64,000 nucleotides of DNA, taken from the NCBI GenBank assembly GCA_002320605.1, contig DCKG01000037.1, forward strand, positions 29,078-93,077, read 5' to 3'. Under the pieces are notes generated by a model, which saw only the letters and a list, made by a program, of their open reading frames with translations, did no database searches and was not told where the DNA came from. A program made the position numbers and the translations under genes. Below are positions 16,772 to 24,873 of this stretch, in pieces (the stretch's first letter is position 1; the number at the start of each line of letters is the position of its first letter). The DNA comes from Bacteroidales bacterium UBA1680. Lineage in GTDB: Bacteria > Bacteroidota > Bacteroidia > Bacteroidales > UBA932.

Positions 16772-16779
16772 TATCTTTG
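16772..16779 (+). promoter_or_regulatory. Internal -7 element (TATCTTTG) before the pqqD-like gene
   Basis: An exact TAnnTTTG match, in the TATCTTTGC form frequent in Bacteroidetes promoters, 19 bases ahead of the ATG at 16799. The predicted leader is about 16 nt. It would allow separate expression of the last three genes of the peptide cluster. Confidence 0.45.
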
Positions 16780-16798
16780 CGAAATATAAAAATCAAGA

Positions 16799-17080
16799 AT
16801 GAAGAAGATCAAGGAGTTCATAAAGAGGGATATTGCCGGGGAGACCGTCCTAGTGCCAACTGGGGCGACGGCTCAGGAGTACAACGGCATGATGACCTTG
16901 GAGGGAATCGGCGGCTTCGTGTGGGATCACATCGAGGAAGCGGATTCTCTCGATGCCCTAGTCGCCTTGATCACGAATGAGTATGAGGTGGATGCGGAGA
17001 CAGCCAGGAAGGACGCTCGCCGCTTCATCCAGCAGCTCATCGATGCCGGGATGGTCGTCCCTGAAACTCCTGAATGGTAA
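16799..17080 (+). CDS. PqqD-like RiPP recognition element protein
   Basis: A 93-residue stand-alone PqqD-family protein. The pattern fits the winged-helix RRE: an N-terminal beta region (ETVLVPTG, YNGMMTLEGIGGFVWDHIEE) and helices ending in ARRFIQQLIDAGMV. PqqD proteins bind the leader of a precursor peptide and present it to the modifying enzyme, here presumably the radical SAM protein at 14291. The stop overlaps the next start (ATGGTAA). Confidence 0.85.
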   Translation: MKKIKEFIKRDIAGETVLVPTGATAQEYNGMMTLEGIGGFVWDHIEEADSLDALVALITNEYEVDAETARKDARRFIQQLIDAGMVVPETPEW

Positions 17081-18183
17081 TCTATCAGGTCATGGATCAG
17101 TCAATTAAGGTACTGCAGGAGCTGCTTCGTCTGGCGCTGTGGGGAGACGAGCCTCGCGATCTCAAGGACTTGGAGCTGAGTCCGCGGCAATGGACTCTCA
17201 CCATGAACGCTTCTCTAAAGCAAGGTGTCCAAGGACTGGTCCTTGACAGCCTTGAAAGGGTCGGGGAAACACACCCGCCAAGGATTTCCCTGGACCAGTT
17301 CAGGGCAATGGCCGATGCCCAGAAACTGGTCTACCGGCAGCATCTTAAACTGACGGATTACCTGAGGGTCAGATTCGAAAACAGCGACAGGCCTTTCACA
17401 CCAATCGTGTTGAAAGGCCTGTCCCTTGCAAGATTGTACGAGAAGCCATGGCTTCGGAATCTCGGCGACATAGACCTCTACTTTGCCTCCCCCGAGCGCG
17501 AGAAATGGGCTACGGATTGCGTTGAGAGCTGGGGAACACCTGTCGGAAGAGGCAAATGTTCCGAGAGCAGCTACGTCATGGGAGGAGTCGTCGTGGAGCA
17601 CCACGGACTGCTGGTTCACCCCCACACGATCATTCGCTCGCAAAGCAGGAAGCTCCAAGAATGGATCGAGAACGAGATGAAAAGCCCCGACTCCACCAGA
17701 AGCATAAGCCTGGAAGGAGTGGAGATACGGGTTCTTCGCCCTGACCTCGACCTGCTGCAACTGCTGTCGCATGCGCTCAAGCACTGCATAAATGAGGGGA
17801 TAGGCCTGCGTCAGCTCTGTGACATCGCAGTGTTCCTCCACGCCAACAAGGACATAATCGACGGAGGGAAGACCTTTGAGACTCTCCGTATTTTCGGCCT
17901 GGAAAGCTGGGCGAGACTGGTTTTCGCCTTCCTGATCCAGTGGCTCGGCCTTCCCGAAGGCGATCTGCCATACAAGGTGGAAAATGTTAAAAAACAGAAT
18001 ATCGCAGCATTGTCTGACGAGGTTGCCAAAAGCGGAGACCTCGGCTTCATGGACGAAAGAGTGAGCAAAAGGCCGAGAGGCTGGAAGGGAAAGGCCTTCA
18101 CCGCCAGGCGCATATTCACGAAGGCTTGGCGCTTCCTTCCCTATGCGCCAAGAGAAATCATTGCCTGGCTCCCGACGCTGTAG
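17074..18183 (+). CDS. Nucleotidyltransferase family protein (PF14907 type)
   Basis: A 369-residue protein with the hallmark of the uncharacterised nucleotidyltransferase family found beside peptide-modification genes: VLKGLSLARLY (Lys114-Gly115) followed by RNLGDIDLYF, where Asp132 and Asp134 are the metal-binding DxD pair. The rest is mostly helical. Such genes accompany lasso-peptide and other RiPP clusters, where their exact reaction is unknown; transfer of a nucleotide or sugar phosphate onto peptide or protein is possible. It overlaps the PqqD-like gene by 7 bases. An alternative start is the ATG at 17092. Confidence 0.75.
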   Translation: MVIYQVMDQSIKVLQELLRLALWGDEPRDLKDLELSPRQWTLTMNASLKQGVQGLVLDSLERVGETHPPRISLDQFRAMADAQKLVYRQHLKLTDYLRVRFENSDRPFTPIVLKGLSLARLYEKPWLRNLGDIDLYFASPEREKWATDCVESWGTPVGRGKCSESSYVMGGVVVEHHGLLVHPHTIIRSQSRKLQEWIENEMKSPDSTRSISLEGVEIRVLRPDLDLLQLLSHALKHCINEGIGLRQLCDIAVFLHANKDIIDGGKTFETLRIFGLESWARLVFAFLIQWLGLPEGDLPYKVENVKKQNIAALSDEVAKSGDLGFMDERVSKRPRGWKGKAFTARRIFTKAWRFLPYAPREIIAWLPTL

Positions 18184-18206
18184 AAGCGGCTGAAAGGAAT
18201 TTACCG

Positions 18207-19889
18207 ATGAAGAGAATCATAGCGAAAATACGCAGCGCCCTCACCAAGGAGAAGATACGTAAAGGATACAGTCTTGCCCGCCGCGCCTTCAAGTGGGTTC
18301 TCAGCGTCACGGAGGGCTACCACTGGCTCATCACGTTCTCAATTTTCTCTGGAATATTTGGGGTGGTCATGTCGCTCGTCAACGTCGCCGTCTCCAAGTG
18401 GATCGTCGACGTGGCCACTGGCGCCCAGCAAGGCAACATCTACGTCGTTGCCGCCATAGTCGTCGGCTCGTTCGTCCTGGGGCTTGCGGTAAAGCTCATT
18501 TCGCCCTGGATATTCGGGAAAATAAACATGCGCATCAGCATCAGCATGCAGAACTCTCTCTCAGATGCGCTGATGATGACCTCGTGGAAAGGTGCGGGAC
18601 GCTGGCACACCGGGGATCTCCTGACGCGAATCGGGAGCGATGCCTCTGAGGTGCTGAACATGGGGCTCGGGATAATCCCGAATCTCCTCGTAACCAGCCT
18701 GCAGCTCATAGGAAGCTTCATCTACCTCTGGATTCTCGACAAACGCCTGGCATGGTTCATCCTGGTAGCGACGCCCCTCGTGCTGCTCTCCAAGGTGTAC
18801 TTCCGTAAGGTAAGGGAACTGAGCCGCAGACAAAAGGAAATGAGCAGCGAGATGGGAACAGTGATGCAGGAGAACCTCTCGAAACGAGTGCTCGTGCGCT
18901 CGCTAGGAGCCACCGAGTACCGCAAGAAGAAGCTGCACGATACCCAAGAGAAGGTCTTCCAGCTGGGCATGGAGCAAATCAAGTTCTCGACCTTCACCCA
19001 AGGAGTCATGGGAGTCACTTTCGGAGGAGCCTACATAGTCGCCTTCCTTTGGGGAATATTCCAGCTCTACAACAAAGAGATTACATTTGGCACAATGACC
19101 GCCTTCCTCCAGCTGGTAGGCCAGGTACAGGGACCTTTCCTCAGCCTGATCGCAATCCCGCCGAGCCTTGTAAGAGGCTGGACCTCAGTGGAAAGGCTCA
19201 TGGCGCTCTTCGAGGACGTGGAGCCGGACGAACATCCGAAGTTCATCGACATGCCTTTGACGCTCGAATTCAGCGAAGTCTCCTTTGGGTATGAGGATGG
19301 ACAGAAAGTACTCGACGGCTTCTCGGCAACGTTCCGGCCGGGACATCCGACAGCGATCGCCGGGCCAACAGGAGCCGGAAAGACAACCATAATACGGCTG
19401 ATGCTCGCCCTCATCAATCCTGAAGAAGGAAACATCACCCTTACGGCAGACGACGGGCAGTCCTACCCCGTCACGCCGGACATGAGGATAAATTTCGAAT
19501 ACGTGCCGCAGGGCAACACGCTCCTCAGCGGGTCCATCCGCGAGAATCTCTGGCTCGGGCGGCCGGGAGCTGACGAGGAAATCCTCAGGAAGGTCATCTC
19601 CCTGGCCTGCGCGGACTTCGTTTTCGAACTCCCAGACGGGCTGGACACGAAAATCGGGGAAAACGGCTACGGGCTGTCGGAGGGGCAGGCGCAGCGCATC
19701 GCGATTGCCCGCGCCTTGCTCCGTCCCGGGCATGTCTGGCTGTTCGACGAGGCCTCCTCGGCCCTGGACACAGAAACCACGAAGCAAGTATTAGGCAATT
19801 TATTGGAGTGGGGAAAGGAAAATACTCTTATATTTGTAACCCATGACTCGAGGGTCATGGATCGTTGCGAGCAAGTGATAAACATCTAA
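18207..19889 (+). CDS. ABC-type exporter, fused membrane and ATPase domains (MsbA/peptide-exporter type)
   Basis: A 560-residue half-transporter. Six membrane helices (about residues 40-310) are followed by an ATPase domain with Walker A GPTGAGKTT at 386-394, signature LSEGQ at 490-494 (usual LSGGQ) and Walker B VWLFDEASSALD. No C39 peptidase domain is present. The start at 18207 was chosen for the upstream GAAAGGA and because a longer frame from 18126 would overlap the nucleotidyltransferase with a non-conserved extension. The gene order points to export of the cluster's peptide product. An alternative is a PglK-like lipid-oligosaccharide flippase, since the locus lacks Wzx. Confidence 0.85.
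   Translation: MKRIIAKIRSALTKEKIRKGYSLARRAFKWVLSVTEGYHWLITFSIFSGIFGVVMSLVNVAVSKWIVDVATGAQQGNIYVVAAIVVGSFVLGLAVKLISPWIFGKINMRISISMQNSLSDALMMTSWKGAGRWHTGDLLTRIGSDASEVLNMGLGIIPNLLVTSLQLIGSFIYLWILDKRLAWFILVATPLVLLSKVYFRKVRELSRRQKEMSSEMGTVMQENLSKRVLVRSLGATEYRKKKLHDTQEKVFQLGMEQIKFSTFTQGVMGVTFGGAYIVAFLWGIFQLYNKEITFGTMTAFLQLVGQVQGPFLSLIAIPPSLVRGWTSVERLMALFEDVEPDEHPKFIDMPLTLEFSEVSFGYEDGQKVLDGFSATFRPGHPTAIAGPTGAGKTTIIRLMLALINPEEGNITLTADDGQSYPVTPDMRINFEYVPQGNTLLSGSIRENLWLGRPGADEEILRKVISLACADFVFELPDGLDTKIGENGYGLSEGQAQRIAIARALLRPGHVWLFDEASSALDTETTKQVLGNLLEWGKENTLIFVTHDSRVMDRCEQVINI
19829..19836 (+). promoter_or_regulatory. Possible intragenic -7 element (TATATTTG) upstream of wza-like gene
   Basis: Exact TAnnTTTG match inside the 3' end of the ABC exporter gene, about 90 bases before the polysaccharide-export gene. 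It could re-initiate transcription after the peptide cluster, but coding sequence can produce such a match by chance. Confidence 0.25.
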
Positions 19890-19926
19890 TGAACAAAATA
19901 CAGAACAGCGAATAGCAATGATATTC

Positions 19927-20742
19927 ATGAAAAAATCTTTAAGACTGATCTGCCTGACGGCAGTCATCATCCTCAGTTCATGTGCTTCACGCAAGGATTT
20001 CCTGTATCTTCAGGACATGAACGAACTCCAGGAATATCCAATGATTCAGAAATACGAGACGATCATACACCGCGACGACCGGCTCAGCATCACAGTGGGC
20101 AGCAAGAACCCTGAGCTCGCGCTTCCGTTCAACATGACCGGCAGCCAGAGCTACTCCGTGGGCGCTGATGGAACGATCACGAGCAATAACGTAGCCCCCG
20201 GCACCAGCGATGAGAAGGAGAAAGGCTATCTCGTAGACATCAACGGAGACATAGACTTTCCTATACTTGGTAAACTCCACGTAGAGGGAATGACGCGCCA
20301 GCAGCTCACTCAGCTCATCAAGGAGAACATTATGGAAGGGGGGTACATGAAAGATCCGATCGTGACCGTCAACTTCCTGAACTTCAAGTTCTCGGTGCTC
20401 GGCGAGGTCGGCAAGGTCGGCACCTACGAAGTCTCCGGCGACCATGTGACTCTGCTCGATGCTCTTGCCATGGCGGGCGACCTCACCCCATATTCCCGTC
20501 TGGACAGGATAGCCGTCATACGTGAATATGGCAACAAGCGCCGCATCCTCTACCACGACATCAGGTCCAAGGACATATTCACTTCCCCTTGCTACTACCT
20601 CCAGCAGAACGACATCATCTACGTTGAGCCTACTTCCATGAGAGCCACGGAGCAGTCGCAGCGCAAATTGAGCACTTGGAGCATGCTGCTCTCGTTCATA
20701 TCGTCAGTCACGTCGATTGTCCTAGTCACATTCTGCAGGTAA
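19927..20742 (+). CDS. Polysaccharide export lipoprotein (Wza family)
   Basis: A 271-residue outer-membrane export protein. A lipoprotein signal peptide ends in LSSC, putting the lipidated Cys at residue 19 when the ATG at 19927 is used; the ATG at 19918 adds only three residues. The Poly_export domain follows (YETIIHRDDRLSITVGSKNPELA), then SLBB-type segments (FSVLGEVGKVGTYEV, DALAMAGDLTPYSRLDRIAVIRE). The C-terminus has one hydrophobic helix, as in Wza. It would form the outer-membrane channel for the capsule and is paired with the tyrosine kinase gene 15 bases downstream. Confidence 0.9.
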   Translation: MKKSLRLICLTAVIILSSCASRKDFLYLQDMNELQEYPMIQKYETIIHRDDRLSITVGSKNPELALPFNMTGSQSYSVGADGTITSNNVAPGTSDEKEKGYLVDINGDIDFPILGKLHVEGMTRQQLTQLIKENIMEGGYMKDPIVTVNFLNFKFSVLGEVGKVGTYEVSGDHVTLLDALAMAGDLTPYSRLDRIAVIREYGNKRRILYHDIRSKDIFTSPCYYLQQNDIIYVEPTSMRATEQSQRKLSTWSMLLSFISSVTSIVLVTFCR

Positions 20743-20757
20743 ACCACCCAATTGCCT

Positions 20758-23184
20758 ATGATCAAGATGAGCGATCAGCAGGACATGTCTCCGGACAAGT
20801 CCGCCAGCGTTGGTGGGCTCAACATAAACCCCATCGACATATTGATGTACCTTCTGTCCAAGTGGTACTGGTTCGTGCTCAGCATCGCAGTTTTCGGCGG
20901 CTATGCATGGTACCAGTACGCGAAGACGCCTAACGTGTATTCCCGTTCTGCGACCGTGATGATAAAAGACCCATCGTCCAACAACATAGGACGTGGGCTT
21001 GACCGAGTCAACACCGTGATGGTGACGAACGTCGCAAATGAGATACTTCAGTTCAAGTCACACAAGCTCATGCGCGACGTGGTGAACCGTCTCGATGCCA
21101 ACGTCAACTACATCGTGATGGACAAGTTGCGCGAGAAAGAGCTCTACAGCCTTGCGCCAGTGAGAATCAGCTTCCCGGATGCGGAGGACCACAACGCCTT
21201 CGGACTGATCGTTACCACAGTGGACAAGAGCCATGTCAAGCTGTCCGATTTCTCGAGCGGGCCTGCGAAAAGCATCGTGGCCGCGCTCGGCGACACGGTT
21301 TCCTCTCCCGTCGGTCGTCTTGTGGTGACCCCGACTCTCTACTACGGCGAGGAATGGTACGACAAGCCTGTCACGATCCGCAGGAAGAGCACCGACACGA
21401 TGGCTAGTCTCTTCCGCAGTAATCTGAACATCAATCAGATAGAGGACAACTCATCGATTCTGAATCTTTCCCTGAGAGACTACTCCACGATCAGGGCCGA
21501 GGACGTGCTGAACATGCTCATCACCATCTACAACGAGGAGACGATCAAGGACAAGAACCAGATTGCCATAAACACCTCGAATTTCATCAACGAGCGACTC
21601 GTGATCATCGAAAAAGAGCTTGGGGGCGTCGAGACCGAGCTTCAGGATTACAAGCAGGACAACAACATGATCGACATCTCGACGGCCGCCTCCATGTCGA
21701 TTTCCGACAAAAAGGAATACAATTCCACGAGCCAGGAACTCGAGATGCAGCTACGCATGGCCAAGTACATCAAAGACTATCTCGTGGATCCTGCGAAGGC
21801 GACCGAGCTGATTCCGTCCAACACAGGCATCTCCGACATGAATATCGAGACTCAGATCGCAACTTACAATGCCAACAAGCTCAAGCGCGACAAGCTGATC
21901 GAGGACAGCAGCGACAGGAACCCCATCGTGCAGGAACTCAACAAGAACCTCGTGGCGATGCGCCAGAACATAATCCGCGCCATTGACAACATGATCGTGA
22001 GCATAGAGGTTAAGCTCAAGGAGTCTAAGAGCCGCGCCAATGAGGCGCAGTGGAGGGTTTCGAACATTCCTAAGCAGCAGAGGCAGATGCTCTCCATCGA
22101 ACGCCAGCAGCGTATAAAGGAGGAACTCTACCTTTACCTTCTGAACAAACGTGAGGAGAATGCCCTTAGCCAGGCCACTACTGAGAGCGATGCCCGCGTC
22201 CTTGACCCTGCTGGCGGAAGCGACTCTCCTATCTCTCCGAACGAAAAGAACATGGTCACTGCCGGAGTCATGAAAGGGATTGCCCTTCCTGCAGTGCTCT
22301 TGCTTCTCATAATGTTCTTCGACACCCGCATTCGCAACCGCAAGGACATCGAGAACGTCGTCAGCATACCGTTCCTCGGCGAGATTCCGAAAGATTCCTC
22401 GAGCAAGGCCAAGAAGAACGACATCAAGGACATCGTAGTACGTGCGAAGAGCCGCGACATCGTGTCCGAGGCCTTCCGGATAATCCGGACGAACATGGGC
22501 TTCATGCGTGTGAAGTCGAAGGATCTCAAGGTAGTGACATTCAGCTCGTTCGGGCCGGGGGTCGGCAAGACCTACGTGTCCAGCAACCTTGCGGCCAGCT
22601 TCGCTCTCACGAGCAAGAAGGTGATTCTGATAGACATGGACATTCGCAAGGGAACCCTGACATCGCATGAGCACCATCACCAGCATGAGAAGGGGCTCAC
22701 TTCCTACTTGAGCGGGGATGCGACGATCGACCAGATCATAAAGCAGGATGCGCTGTGCGAGAACCTTGATTTCATCCCTGCCGGGCCTATTGCTCCGAAT
22801 CCGTCAGAACTCCTTCTTAGCGAGCAGCTTGACATCATGATCGACGAGCTCAAGAAAAGGTACGACTACATTTTCATAGACAACGTCCCGGTGGGCGTCG
22901 TGGCCGATGCCGTGATCACTAACCGGATCGCCGACCTCACGATCTTCGTCGTCCGCGTCGGCAAGCTCGACCGCAGGATGCTTCCCGAGCTGGAGAAAGT
23001 CTACCGTAGCGGCCAGCTGAAGAACATGTCCCTGGTCCTGAACGGTTCCATAACCAAGTCCGGCCGATACGGCTATGGCGGCTACGGTTACGGCTATGGC
23101 TACGGCTACGGCTATGGGCCCGAGGACGGGCGAAAGCACAAGTCGTTCTTCAAGAAGGTCTTCGGGAAGAAGAAGTCCAAATAG
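20758..23184 (+). CDS. Capsule chain-length regulator / tyrosine autokinase (Wzc family)
   Basis: An 808-residue Wzc-type bacterial tyrosine kinase controlling polymerisation and export. An N-terminal Wzz domain has one membrane helix near residues 32-50. A long coiled periplasmic region (about 250-470) leads to a second helix (GIALPAVLLLLIMFF). The cytoplasmic kinase domain has Walker A GPGVGKT (Lys604), Walker A' LIDMDIRKG (Asp626, Asp628) and a Walker B IFIDNVP. The C-terminus has eight tyrosines in Gly-Tyr repeats, the autophosphorylation cluster. The ATG at 20758 was preferred to the TTG at 20752; the next ATG (20767) is also possible. Confidence 0.92.
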   Translation: MIKMSDQQDMSPDKSASVGGLNINPIDILMYLLSKWYWFVLSIAVFGGYAWYQYAKTPNVYSRSATVMIKDPSSNNIGRGLDRVNTVMVTNVANEILQFKSHKLMRDVVNRLDANVNYIVMDKLREKELYSLAPVRISFPDAEDHNAFGLIVTTVDKSHVKLSDFSSGPAKSIVAALGDTVSSPVGRLVVTPTLYYGEEWYDKPVTIRRKSTDTMASLFRSNLNINQIEDNSSILNLSLRDYSTIRAEDVLNMLITIYNEETIKDKNQIAINTSNFINERLVIIEKELGGVETELQDYKQDNNMIDISTAASMSISDKKEYNSTSQELEMQLRMAKYIKDYLVDPAKATELIPSNTGISDMNIETQIATYNANKLKRDKLIEDSSDRNPIVQELNKNLVAMRQNIIRAIDNMIVSIEVKLKESKSRANEAQWRVSNIPKQQRQMLSIERQQRIKEELYLYLLNKREENALSQATTESDARVLDPAGGSDSPISPNEKNMVTAGVMKGIALPAVLLLLIMFFDTRIRNRKDIENVVSIPFLGEIPKDSSSKAKKNDIKDIVVRAKSRDIVSEAFRIIRTNMGFMRVKSKDLKVVTFSSFGPGVGKTYVSSNLAASFALTSKKVILIDMDIRKGTLTSHEHHHQHEKGLTSYLSGDATIDQIIKQDALCENLDFIPAGPIAPNPSELLLSEQLDIMIDELKKRYDYIFIDNVPVGVVADAVITNRIADLTIFVVRVGKLDRRMLPELEKVYRSGQLKNMSLVLNGSITKSGRYGYGGYGYGYGYGYGYGPEDGRKHKSFFKKVFGKKKSK
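23071..23118 (+). repeat. Hexanucleotide tandem repeat encoding Gly-Tyr tail of the Wzc-like kinase
   Basis: About eight degenerate copies of GGCTAY/GGTTAC encode the Gly-Tyr run at the C-terminus of the kinase. The unit length is a multiple of three, so copy-number change would alter the number of phosphorylatable tyrosines without a frameshift. Confidence 0.75.
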
Positions 23185-23193
23185 TTTTCCACG

Positions 23194-24003
23194 ATGCGGG
23201 CGGCTAAGGTATTTCTCCTGATTCTGGCGTGTGCTGCGATTCTCCTGCTCATGCTGTTCGTCTCTCGCAGCTACTCATTTGGCAAACATGGGAACGATGA
23301 AGGAATACACATGCGTCTAGTGAGCTGGAACGCTGACAATTTTCTGGTCAGCCAAGACACGATGCTTCGGGCAGCTTCTTTCATAGGCGGGCTCCATCCG
23401 GACGTTGTCTGCCTTCAAGAACGGCCGCACACTAGTCTAGTCGCATGGGACTCGATAAGGACGGCCTTCGGCGAACTGGAATATGCTGCCGTCAACTCCA
23501 GGGAAGACGAGGTGCTGAACCTTGCGGTCCTAAGCCGCTGGCCCATCTTGGACATAATGGAATATTACGTCCCCGACAGCTACAACAAGTCCATGTGCGT
23601 GGACATTGCCATGCCAGGTGATACCGTGAGGCTTTTCAACGTGCATTTGCAGACCAATGGGCTGAATCCTGGCGGCAAGCACCTGTTTCGAACCTTGCGT
23701 GGCAATGCCGCGAAGCGTAAGGGACAAGTCAGGGTAATAGCCTCCGCCGTGGCCGAAAGTCCCTATCCCGTCATCGTGTGCGGCGATTTGAATGTCCCTC
23801 CGGTATCATATTCCTACAGGAAGCTCTCCGCTTCCCTGGACGATGCCTTCCTCAAGGCTGGGAAAGGCTGGGGCGGCAGCTACCAAGGCCTCGGCGGGTT
23901 CCTGCGGATTGACTATATCTTATGCTCCCCCGCCTTCGCCGTCAGTTCCTACTGCCTTGTCCCGAATGTCTGGAGCGACCATAAGATCCAAATCTTGAAT
24001 TAA
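23194..24003 (+). CDS. Membrane-anchored endonuclease/exonuclease/phosphatase family protein
   Basis: A 269-residue EEP-superfamily hydrolase with one N-terminal membrane helix (about 5-24), so the domain probably faces the periplasm. Catalytic motifs are present: Asn46 in SWNADNF, Glu76 in CLQE, NVHLQ, CGDLNVPP, RIDYIL and SDHK (Asp262, His263). Members hydrolyse phosphodiester or phosphomonoester bonds in nucleic acids, lipids or sugars. It is wedged 9 bases after the kinase gene and 14 bases before the export permease, so a role in capsule or lipid-carrier phosphate metabolism is possible. The substrate is unknown. Confidence 0.75.
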   Translation: MRAAKVFLLILACAAILLLMLFVSRSYSFGKHGNDEGIHMRLVSWNADNFLVSQDTMLRAASFIGGLHPDVVCLQERPHTSLVAWDSIRTAFGELEYAAVNSREDEVLNLAVLSRWPILDIMEYYVPDSYNKSMCVDIAMPGDTVRLFNVHLQTNGLNPGGKHLFRTLRGNAAKRKGQVRVIASAVAESPYPVIVCGDLNVPPVSYSYRKLSASLDDAFLKAGKGWGGSYQGLGGFLRIDYILCSPAFAVSSYCLVPNVWSDHKIQILN

Positions 24004-24017
24004 ATGAATATTTTGCC

Positions 24018-24860
24018 ATGTCTGAATGGACGACTGTCATAAAGCCCAAGAACAGCCTGCTGGATATCGACCTCAAAGGGATCTGGCGCTACCGTGACCT
24101 GGTCCGCATGTACGTCAGGCGAGACATCGTCACGGTCTACAAGCAGACCATCCTAGGGCCGCTCTGGTTTCTCATCCAGCCCATGCTGACCACGGTCATG
24201 TACATGTTCGTGTTCGGCGGCCTGGCGGGAATCTCTACCGACGGCCTGCCTCAGGCCTTGTTCTACATGGCCGGCATCACCCTTTGGAACTACTTCTCGA
24301 CCGTCTTCAACAAGTGCTCGAACGTCTTCGCCGCAAATTCCAGCGTGTTCGGGAAAGTCTATTTTCCAAGGCTTGTCGTGCCGATTTCCGGGACGATAAG
24401 CAACCTGCTCCAGTTCCTCATACAGTTCTGCCTCTTCCTGGCGTTCTACTGCTACTACGCTTTCTTCACCGACTCACCGGTCCACATGAACGCCACGGCC
24501 CTGCTGTTTCCGGTCCTGGTGGTCATGCTAGCCGGGCACGCCATGTCTTGGGGTCTGATAATAACCTCGCTCACTACCAAATACAGAGACCTGACGCTTC
24601 TTGTCAGCTTTGGCCTCCAGCTCTTCATGTATGCGACCCCGGTCATCTACCCTTTGAGCGCGGCGCCCGAGAAATTCCGCGACATCCTGGCGTTCAACCC
24701 CCTGACCTCGATCTTCGAGGCCTTCAAGTTCGGCTGGCTGGGCTCAGGCAGCCTCAGCTGGTGGGGCCTGCTCTACAGCCTGGGTTTTCTCTGCGTCACG
24801 ACTTTCCTCGCCGTGGTCATCTTTTCCCGCGTCGAGCGCAACTTCATGGACACCGTGTAA
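24018..24860 (+). CDS. ABC-2 type polysaccharide export permease (Wzm family)
   Basis: A 280-residue integral membrane permease with about six helices. The N-terminal RYRDLVRMYVRRDIVTVYKQTILGPLWF and the C-terminal ATPVIYPLS-AAPEKFR-ILAFNPLTSIFEAF patterns are typical of Wzm/TagG-type exporters of completed polysaccharides. Its ATPase partner follows 13 bases downstream. Confidence 0.9.
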   Translation: MSEWTTVIKPKNSLLDIDLKGIWRYRDLVRMYVRRDIVTVYKQTILGPLWFLIQPMLTTVMYMFVFGGLAGISTDGLPQALFYMAGITLWNYFSTVFNKCSNVFAANSSVFGKVYFPRLVVPISGTISNLLQFLIQFCLFLAFYCYYAFFTDSPVHMNATALLFPVLVVMLAGHAMSWGLIITSLTTKYRDLTLLVSFGLQLFMYATPVIYPLSAAPEKFRDILAFNPLTSIFEAFKFGWLGSGSLSWWGLLYSLGFLCVTTFLAVVIFSRVERNFMDTV

Positions 24861-24873
24861 TCTCCCGATTCCA

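Noticed and set aside
21751..22686. Minus-strand frame (311 codons) inside the Wzc-like gene
   Set aside because: Shadow of a full-length kinase gene; no motif or start context.
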